Source: Endomychus coccineus
Taxonomy: Eukaryota > Arthropoda > Insecta > Coleoptera > Endomychidae
NCBI GenBank assembly: GCA_958510875.1
Contig: OY294067.1
Coordinates: 231,165,771 to 231,229,770, forward strand
DNA: 64,000 nt
Direction: 5' to 3'
Both the position numbers and the translations under genes were made by a program. The notes below the pieces were generated by a model. The model saw nothing but the letters and a program-made list of their open reading frames with translations, was not told the origin of the DNA and made no database searches. The stretch's first letter is position 1. The number at the start of each line of letters is the position of its first letter. This document shows, piece after piece, positions 60,101 to 64,000 of the stretch.

Positions 60101-60216
60101 ACAAATTCGAGAGTGATACAGATACTGAAATAATTGCAAAACTGATCTATCACTTTTACCTTGCACATCCTCAATATTCGTTTAGAGAACTCGTAGAACA
60201 AGTTGTGCAACAACTG
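36185..60216 (+). CDS. Gfat: Glutamine:fructose-6-phosphate amidotransferase (GFAT), N-terminal part, incomplete at right edge
   Basis: GFAT makes glucosamine-6-phosphate from fructose-6-phosphate and glutamine, the rate-limiting step of the hexosamine pathway that supplies UDP-GlcNAc for glycosylation and, in insects, chitin. Exons seen: 36185-36191 (ATG TGT G, donor GTAAGC), 56214-56321, 56413-56502, 59903-60216 (ends at CTG, donor GTAAGT). Phases agree: 519 nt, 173 residues, within the class II glutamine amidotransferase domain. Seen: Cys2, which becomes the N-terminal nucleophile after Met removal; [32 protein letters not shown] (87-94); [27 protein letters not shown]. The rest of this domain and both SIS (isomerase) domains, about 500 residues, must lie beyond 64000. 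Exons 2-4 are certain from homology. The microexon is inferred: it supplies exactly the missing Met-Cys-G with the right phase and a strong donor, downstream of a TATA box. Intron 1 is about 20 kb and filled with transposons. Confidence 0.9.
36192..39469. other. Start of Gfat intron 1; nothing recognised
   Basis: About 3.3 kb of AT-rich sequence without a frame of note. Block 39412-39455 is shared with 33210-33250 and leads into repeat copy C. Confidence 0.4.
39470..40075. repeat. Interspersed repeat family S, copy C
   Basis: Begins with GATCAGTTGATCGCGTGACTT and TCCCTCACTTTTG and continues with blocks shared by copies A and B (ATACTAACACCTGCTGTTAGG, CTCACATGAACTATTAAAAT). It is interrupted by a LINE fragment at 39731-39978. 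Confidence 0.7.
39731..39978 (-). pseudogene. 5'-truncated LINE 3' end with C-terminal zinc knuckle
   Basis: On the minus strand 40030-39811 reads [18 protein letters not shown], the CCHC-type knuckle near the end of non-LTR retrotransposon polyproteins of the R1/I/Jockey kind, followed by a stop and a 3' region with GGGGGTTGAACCCCCACCC. The insertion sits between ATTTACACTAT (39720-39730) and ATTCACACTAT (39979-39989), an ~11-bp target-site duplication with one difference, in repeat copy C. Confidence 0.75.
40090..40385. repeat. Inverted repeat plus third copy of a TTTGACGTCAAAATCGTGAT unit
   Basis: A unit containing GATCACGATTTTGACGTCA, ATTTACTTGAAATCA and GGGGGTGGAAAATCG is present at about 40078-40142, inverted at about 40143-40215, and present again in that inverted orientation at about 40290-40375. 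The first two form a palindrome centred near 40145. Non-coding; probably part of a degenerate DNA element. Confidence 0.7.
40495..40943 (-). pseudogene. Decayed LINE C-terminal fragment
   Basis: Two overlapping minus-strand frames together carry parts of a C-terminal module of LINE polyproteins. [15 protein letters not shown] is in one frame (40943-40599). [15 protein letters not shown] is in another (40803-40495), while the first continues with [12 protein letters not shown] and LKEEEK. The switch between frames shows at least one frameshift. It lies in Gfat intron 1, antisense to the gene. Confidence 0.65.
41284..43281 (+). mobile_element. IS630/Tc1/mariner-type element with ~440-bp terminal inverted repeats
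   Basis: Ends CAGG(C/G)TGTCCCATTTT(G/A)GGTAC are flanked by TA at 41282-41283 and 43282-43283. The inverted repeats extend about 440 bp inward (41284-41725 and about 42826-43281; for example AATTGACAATTTTTAGAAATT versus its complement inside). The interior encodes a transposase remnant on the plus strand. Length is about 2.0 kb. Confidence 0.9.
41853..42624 (+). pseudogene. Mariner-like DDE transposase, nonsense and truncated
   Basis: ATG at 41853 begins [20 protein letters not shown] and [11 protein letters not shown], an N-terminal DNA-binding helix-turn-helix typical of this insect transposase group. Sequence then shifts frame (a GTGAGT at 41951 could be an intron donor, but phases do not match the next acceptor). 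From 41995 [15 protein letters not shown] and GSFVHPRP continue the second DNA-binding region. A TAG stop at 42187-42189 interrupts the frame, which then resumes with [16 protein letters not shown] and the first catalytic block [20 protein letters not shown] (Asp intact). The frame stops after [16 protein letters not shown], before the second and third catalytic acidic residues. Internally deleted and inactive. Confidence 0.85.
44482..44513 (+). ncRNA. Hammerhead-like core in a PLE terminal fragment
   Basis: CTGAAGA (44482-44488), one T, GCCACC, loop, GG with one bulged T, TGGC, GAAAC (44509-44513). The hairpin has up to 6 bp, the strongest in the window. Flanking sequence shows no clear helix I; after GAAA, ACG ... 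CGT could form a 3-bp helix III, but the next base is G, which does not fit the cleavage-site rule. Confidence 0.35.
45773..45800 (+). ncRNA. Hammerhead-like core in the family-F PLE end
   Basis: CTGATGA (45773-45779), one T, GGCTACTTGATATGT, GAAAG (45796-45800). In sister copies the hairpin is GCTAC-TTG-GTAGC with perfect pairing (minus strand near 52120-52145 and 43970-43985); here the 3' strand has diverged. The core boxes are kept in this copy and partly lost in the others. Confidence 0.35.
45896..48265. other. Part of Gfat intron 1; no gene, one spaced motif repeat
   Basis: AT-rich, with short frames at 46540-46812, 46658-46873 and 46802-47026 that lack any domain. The only structure noted is the CGAGTTGCGTCC-type motif repeated at 47521-47594 with an inverted copy at 47832. 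Confidence 0.4.
47521..47844. repeat. Spaced CGAGTTGCGTCC-type motif, three direct copies and one inverted
   Basis: CCGAGTTCCGTC at 47521, CCGAGTCGCGTCC at 47551 and ACGAGTTGCGTCC at 47582 are spaced 30-31 bp apart. The complement GGACGCAACTCGG is at 47832-47844. These are GC-rich islands in AT-rich intron sequence; function unknown. Confidence 0.6.
48270..50085 (-). repeat. THAP-like repeat family, copy 3, interrupted by a LINE
   Basis: Bounded by ATAGCCTACTGAGGG at the left and TAGAGTAGGCTATGG at the right. On the minus strand 49782-49483 is a 99-codon frame containing [20 protein letters not shown] then [10 protein letters not shown]. Spacing of the aromatic, FP and W residues resembles the first half of a THAP zinc-finger domain (as in P-element-type transposases). 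The Cys pair expected before SNY is not in frame. A LINE fragment (48560-49135) is inserted. Confidence 0.5.
48560..49135 (+). pseudogene. LINE reverse-transcriptase C-terminal fragment inserted in THAP-like copy 3
   Basis: The plus-strand frame 48567-48839 reads [20 protein letters not shown], then a basic stretch, then [15 protein letters not shown] and a stop: the terminal motif (PPYL...N(S/A)LP) of many CR1/L2-like LINE polyproteins. It is followed by an AT-rich 3' end. The interrupted THAP-like repeat resumes near 49140 with ATTGCTAAAACCTGAAACAA. Confidence 0.7.
50086..52072. other. Part of Gfat intron 1; no gene, one short tandem duplication
   Basis: Short domain-free frames only (50310-50492, 50552-50737, 51564-51752). 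At 50872-50965 a segment of about 45-50 bp (GTTATCTGAACATA ... CTAACTTGAGTTGATT) is present twice in tandem with small differences. Confidence 0.4.
52073..52265. repeat. Inverted pair of family-F PLE terminal repeats
   Basis: Left half (CACCCTTATCCATTAAGAAT, TTTCAGCTACCAAGTAGCCA) and right half (TTTATTCTGATGATACTTGG, AGTGGATAAGTGTTTCTTAT, GTATCCACAGTGTGAAC) are inverted family-F ends meeting near 52165 with no interior, a PLE reduced to its two ends. Confidence 0.7.
52370..53860. mobile_element. Fold-back element with ~255-bp internal tandem repeats
   Basis: Left part (52380-52860) and right part (about 53390-53860) are inverted copies: AAAATCGGATGAACCGATTTT, TAATGTACATTTTAGC and TTTCTCACTCGGGGG recur as complements. 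Inside the right half a unit of about 255 bp is tandemly repeated (CAGAGCATATTAAAAA at 53139 and 53394). No transposase is encoded; the short frames here are by-products. Probably a non-autonomous DNA element of fold-back type. Confidence 0.75.
53861..56213. other. End of Gfat intron 1; one unassigned frame
   Basis: Mostly featureless. A 134-codon minus-strand frame lies at 54856-55260. The segment 54480-54720 is less AT-rich and may be part of an unclassified element. The acceptor of Gfat exon 2 (TTTTTCAG) ends at 56213. Confidence 0.4.
54856..55260 (-). CDS. Unassigned 134-codon frame, Cys-containing
   Basis: I do not recognise a family. The frame contains [18 protein letters not shown], then [20 protein letters not shown], then [12 protein letters not shown], and ends with [19 protein letters not shown]. 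The two CxC/CxxxxC-like pairs could be a metal-binding unit. It is antisense in Gfat intron 1, without visible neighbouring exons, and is more likely a fragment of an old transposon ORF than a host gene. Confidence 0.25.
   Translation of the reverse strand: MSWRETEVFNGYCNSKPIMKTDTKIFLHSISACRCRRGAKQLHIYSPDTNSSSLVCDSPSCFNFMFVTGVAQNQRVISLSDSLGPNKTSALSLHTIPGSDSTISLTNKTKTSFWKVFNEADDDILEVVSKLGNF
56503..57959. other. First part of Gfat intron 3; no gene
   Basis: AT-rich, with only short frames (56912-57115, 57255-57485, 57447-57668) lacking domains. Confidence 0.4.
57960..58400 (+). pseudogene. Decayed IS630/mariner-type transposase fragment
   Basis: In alternating frames: [14 protein letters not shown] (about 58018-58059), then [19 protein letters not shown] (about 58107-58163) matching the first catalytic block with Asp intact, then [20 protein letters not shown] with FLEILE (58231-58310). 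Frameshifts separate these blocks and no second or third catalytic residue follows. It directly abuts the fold-back element at 58422. Confidence 0.65.
58422..59803. mobile_element. Fold-back element with ~520-bp arms and a 178-bp internal tandem repeat
   Basis: Outer ends TCTAGGAGATAGATACATA and its complement TATGTATCTACCTCCTAGA start two arms (about 58422-58945 and 59275-59803) complementary over about 520 bp. The centre holds two tandem units with period 178 bp (ATGGACCAAA(A/C)ATAATCTTGG near 59013 and 59191) and C-rich runs. Apparent ORFs in the arms are mirror images of each other, not genes. Located in Gfat intron 3. Confidence 0.85.
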
Positions 60217-60514
60217 GTAAGTCTTATTTTTTGTTCGTGCATCTATCTATATGAATATAATAGAGAAAGTGTTGTTATGAATAGATAATTGTATTGATAT
60301 TTTTCTTGCATTGCTGTCGTCTAGCCACCACACCTCCTCTTACTCGTAATAGTAACACGGTTTTGTGTTGTAATACATACTAGGTGTAACCAAATTTTTC
60401 GTCATCCCACCATCGGTGAAATTCAGACTGTTAGATCAGACATATATTACACAATTTCATTCCTGTGGAAAATAACATATCATTCCGTTCAATTTATTTA
60501 CTAGATTTCATATT
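60217..60514. other. Gfat intron 4 start; nothing recognised
   Basis: Begins with the GTAAGT donor. The next Gfat exon is not found before 64000. Confidence 0.5.
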
Positions 60515-60987
60515 TATATTACAAGTAAGATCTTTTATTTGAAAAAAGAGTTTTTTTTTCCAAAAAATTATAATACTTTTATTGAAATCGCAAGTACACG
60601 AATATGCGATTATTGGTGGAATACGATATAATAAAAAAAACACTTTTACTTTGTTTTTATCACATATATTATAGAAACAAATCGTCACTTTAGTATCGAC
60701 ACTAGTGTGCCATCTTCAAACGATATTAATGTATGAAAATATGAATAATTTTGGCTATTTATGGTACACTATAAGACAAAAGTAACAAGTGGGGTTCCGG
60801 TTGGACAAATACATTCTTAGAATAGTATAATTGAAATTGGATAATGAGGTAGAGTTAATATTGTGATAAGGAAATTATAATGCGGAGGTATAGTAGGAAA
60901 GCACAAGAGGATTGTGGGAAATTTTACGTTATCAAGACATCAAACAGAATGCTAGAGTACACTTCTAATTGATCGTTTAAAATTTTA

Positions 60988-62065
60988 TTGTCATTATTTT
61001 TAATACCTTTGAAAATTTCTATTGATTCTAGTGTGTTTAATTTGAAACCTCTACACTGGTTATGTGAAATTTTGACTTCATTTAAATTTAGAAAATTGTG
61101 CCCTGTTTTTAAAATATGGTTAAAGAAAGATGAATTTTTTTTTATTAGGTCTAAAATATCGAAAATGTTCCTTATATCTAATTTCTATATTACGACTAGA
61201 TCTACCGATATAAAAGATATCACACTCTGAACAGGTTAATTTATATACTCCAGGTCTATTGAACTTATTTGTTTTATATTTAGCATTGAACAAAAAATAG
61301 GACAATTTATATTGAGGTTTGAAGCTAACTTTTTGATTGTGTTTCGATAAAATGTCTGCAATTTTCTCACTTACTGTACCAAAATATGCGAGGGAAACGT
61401 ATTTTGATGAAGAATCAGAATTTTCTGTAAAGGAATAGATACTTGTGTAAGGTAATTTCTGCCTTTTTGCGTCAATTAATTTGGATATAATTTGAGGTTG
61501 AAAAAACATTGTTAATGACTATAACTTTGATTATATTCAATTCTTCATTCAGGTTTTCAGGAGAAAAAGGAAGTGAAAAGGCTCTCTGTATCATAGAGTT
61601 GTAAGCTGCTGATTTGTAACTACGGGGACTAATAGATGAATTGGCAATAGTTATATCTGTGAATGTAGGTTTTCTATACATTTTGAAAGTATGTAATTAT
61701 ATTATTATGGTGCGTGGTGGTAAGGTCAAAGAAATTTAGTTTGTTATCTTTCTCAGTTTTTAAAGTAAACTTAATGTTAGGATGAATATTATTTATGAAG
61801 GATAAAAAACATTCAATTATCGTGATGTACCTTTAAAGAAGGATGAAACATCAACTGCATATCTAAACCAACAAGTCATGAAAATATCTGCCAAAAGAGG
61901 ACTTGATGGAGATCCCATTGCTAATCCATTATTTTGTGTGAAAAACTCGTTATTAAATTGACAATAATTTTGGCTGAGGTAAAGATCAAAAGCTTGTTTC
62001 ATCTCGGATTTTAATACGGGATTTGTATGTGTTTTTACTGAATTTTTTAGAAACCGCGATTGCAT
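60988..62065 (-). pseudogene. PLE polyprotein fragment, left copy
   Basis: Reading leftward: SEMKQAFDLYLSQNYCQFNN then EFFTQNNGLAMGSPSSPLLA (62000-61880), reverse transcriptase motif B (the family has GLAMGSPLSPVLADIF). The catalytic YxDD region is lost at FRYAVDV. After frameshifts, IYRKPTFTDIT-type sequence (61681), the linker ending in HNQKVSFKPQYKLSYFLF, then the GIY-YIG domain PGVYKLTCSECDIFYIGRSS (61260-61200) and RYKEHFRYF. Broken into at least three frames. Confidence 0.85.
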
Positions 62066-62080
62066 ATATACAAATAAACA

Positions 62081-63600
62081 CCCTCATTTTCATAAAAACA
62101 CTAATTTAAAAAATGCTGATTGGTCCTCTGTAAAATCTACCAAACATAAAATAAAAACCAACAATTTAGTGCTTACGAAAGCCGATAAATCTAATCTAGT
62201 TAAAATAGATTATGACGATAAAATGAATACATTTCTTTCATCAGATTTGACTCAAATCAAGAAAGATCCTACAAACCAATTCAAATTGAAAACTAAACAA
62301 TTTGTAGAAAATAGCCAAGTTTTATTTAATAGTAAATTGAAAAAGAGTAGGTTAATTAACTGTAATCCATCTTCTCCTAAACTTTACGGCCTCATAAAAA
62401 AATCACAAACAAAATGTATGCAGTAAAAAACTCATTGGCACATTCAAAGTTAATAAACAGATTAGCTTTCCCTACAAATGAAATTTTGGTATCTTTCGAT
62501 GTTTCAAATATGTTTTCAAATATTCCACCAAGAATGTTATATTTTGATATCAAAAATTCTGGAAAAAACATAAAATTCCGTATTAAAATCCGAGATAGAA
62601 TAATCTTTTGATCTTTGCCTTAGCCAAAATTAATAATGAGTTTTTCACACAAAATAATGGATTAGCTATGGGATTCCCATTAAGTCCTCTTTTAACAAAT
62701 ATTTTGATGTCTTATATTGAAGAAACTATAATGAGTTCCCCTCTAGCTAAACAACATATTCATTGTTAGTTTAGATATGTAGATGGTTTTATCCTTCTTC
62801 AAAGGTACATCACGAAAATTGAATGTTTTCTTTATTCATTGTTAGTTTAGATATGTAGATGGTTTTATCCTTCTTCAAAGGTACATCACGAAAATTGAAT
62901 GTTTTCTTATCCTACATTAATAATGTCCATCCTAACATTAAGTTCACTTTAGAAACTGAGAACGATAACAAAATAAATTTCCTAGACCTTAACCCTACGC
63001 ACCAAAATAATATCATTACTTTCAAAATTTATAGAAAACATACATTCACTTTTCACTCCCTCTTTCTCCTGTAAACCTGAATGAAGAATTGAATATAATC
63101 AAGGTTATAGCTATTAACAATGGTTTTCAACCTCAAATTATATCCAAATTAATTGACAGAAGAAAGCAGAAATTAACTTTCACTTTTATAAAAAATTATG
63201 ATTCTCTCACATATTTTGGTAACGTAAGTGAAAGAATTGCAGACAATTTATTAAAACATAATCAAAAAGTTAGCTTCAAATCTCAAAATAAATTGTTCTA
63301 TTTTTTGTTCAATGATAACTTTTACATCGGTAGATCAGTCGTAATATAGAAATTAGATCTAAGGAACATTTTCGATCTTTTAGACTTAATAAAACAGATT
63401 TATTTTTATCTATCCATATTTTAGAAACAGGGCACAAATTTACATGAAGTTAAAATTTTACATAACTAGTGTAGAGGTTTCAAATTTAACTCACTAGAAT
63501 CAATAGAAATTTTCAAAGGTATTAAAAATAATGACAATAAAATTTTAAACGATCAAGTAGATGTGTACAACAGCATTCTGTTAGATGACTTGACAACGGA
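62081..63600 (+). pseudogene. PLE polyprotein fragment, right copy
   Basis: Begins upstream of the reverse transcriptase with WSSVKSTKHKIKTNNLVLTK (62129) and LTQIKKDPTNQF, then LFNSKLKKSRLI and PKLYGLIKK (RT0/1 region). Then ILVSFDVSNMFSNIPP (62480-62530) holds the motif A Asp, followed by NNGLAMGFPLSPLL (62650) for motif B. The catalytic YxDD is altered (FRYVDGF), preceded by a stop, and the segment is duplicated in tandem. Linker YRKHTFTFHS and NQKVSFKSQNKLFYFLF follow, then a shortened GIY-YIG region (FYIGRS, 63319). Stops and frameshifts throughout. Confidence 0.85.
62758..62909 (+). repeat. 76-bp tandem duplication within the PLE reverse transcriptase
   Basis: ATTCATTGTTAGTTTAGATA through GAATGTTTTCTT is present twice back to back (62758-62833 and 62834-62909), nearly identical, duplicating the region of the YxDD motif. 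Confidence 0.9.
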
Positions 63601-64000
63601 TAATTTCTCATAATCCTCTTGTGCCATTTTAGTATACCTCCGCATTATAATTTCCTTGTCATAATATTGACTACCTCATTATCCAATTTTGATTATACTA
63701 TTCTGGCAATGTATTTCCCCAAGTGGAACCTCACTTGTTAACTGTGTCTTATATTGTACCACAAACAGCCAAGATTATTCATATTTTCATACATTAGTAT
63801 CGTTTGAAGATGGCACGCTACTGTGGAATCATTATAGTCTCGATTTGTTTCTCTATAATATATGTGATAAATACAAAAATAGTATATTATTCAACGAGCA
63901 TATTATTGTGGCTATTATTCACGTGGATGAAGTTTACGGCACGAGCCGCAGGCGAGTGTCGTAAATCATCCAAGTGAATAATAGTCATAAAATGCAAGTA

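Larger units (their letters stand above)
60515..63900. mobile_element. Two Penelope-like copies joined head to head (inverted), centre ~62065
   Basis: Left copy on the minus strand (62065 to about 60515), right copy on the plus strand (62070 to about 63900). Their 3' ends are inverted images: GTACACTATAAGACAAAAGT and TGCCATCTTCAAACGATA on the left versus GTTTGAAGATGGCACGCTA and TCTTATATTGTACCACAAAC on the right. Both copies carry PLE reverse transcriptase and GIY-YIG sequence and are broken. The copies are not equally long: the right includes more N-terminal sequence. The right copy also has a 76-bp tandem duplication (62758-62909). Confidence 0.9.

Overview
This is an AT-rich piece of an arthropod nuclear genome, most likely an insect. 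The order cannot be fixed from sequence alone. Evidence: spliced genes with GT-AG introns, a SIRT1 with the insect-type insertion after its zinc cysteines, and a dense load of Penelope-like, hAT, mariner/IS630-type, LINE and fold-back elements. No bacterial operon structure, CRISPR array, rRNA or intact tRNA gene was seen.

Three conserved host genes are recognisable. eIF1A (minus strand, 1626-7904, 4 coding exons, 148 aa) and Sirt1 (plus strand, 8121-26286, 6 exons, 737 aa) are divergent, with start codons separated by only 216 bp, so they probably share a bidirectional promoter. Gfat (glutamine:fructose-6-phosphate amidotransferase, plus strand) starts with a 7-nt coding piece at 36185-36191, has a ~20 kb first intron, three further exons at 56214-60216, and runs off the right edge. 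Translation initiation (eIF1A), NAD+-dependent deacetylation (Sirt1) and hexosamine synthesis (Gfat) are all housekeeping roles. No functional coupling beyond the shared eIF1A/Sirt1 promoter is implied.

Layout: 1-1625 half a fold-back element and sequence downstream of eIF1A; 1.6-7.9 kb eIF1A, whose intron 2 holds a 2.65-kb inverted-repeat element flanked by ~150-bp direct repeats; 8.1-26.3 kb Sirt1, whose intron 1 carries a decayed mariner transposase, a LINE, two copies of a THAP-like repeat family and a hAT element with a perfect 8-bp target duplication, and whose intron 5 carries a Penelope-like element (PLE); 26.3-36.1 kb intergenic, with a ~1.87-kb PLE palindrome (one arm carrying a solo LTR) and nested repeats; 36.2-56.2 kb Gfat intron 1, with a mariner-type element with long terminal inverted repeats, a PLE with inverted ends, LINE pieces and fold-back arrays; 56.2-60.2 kb Gfat exons; 60.5-63.9 kb two PLE copies joined head to head.

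The most notable pattern outside the genes is a hammerhead-ribozyme-like core (CTGA[A/T]GA, one nucleotide, a short hairpin, then GAAA) that recurs in the terminal repeats of several unrelated PLE-type fragments. A second theme is the large number of long inverted repeats. Several insertions can be dated relative to one another because an empty site survives elsewhere in the window.
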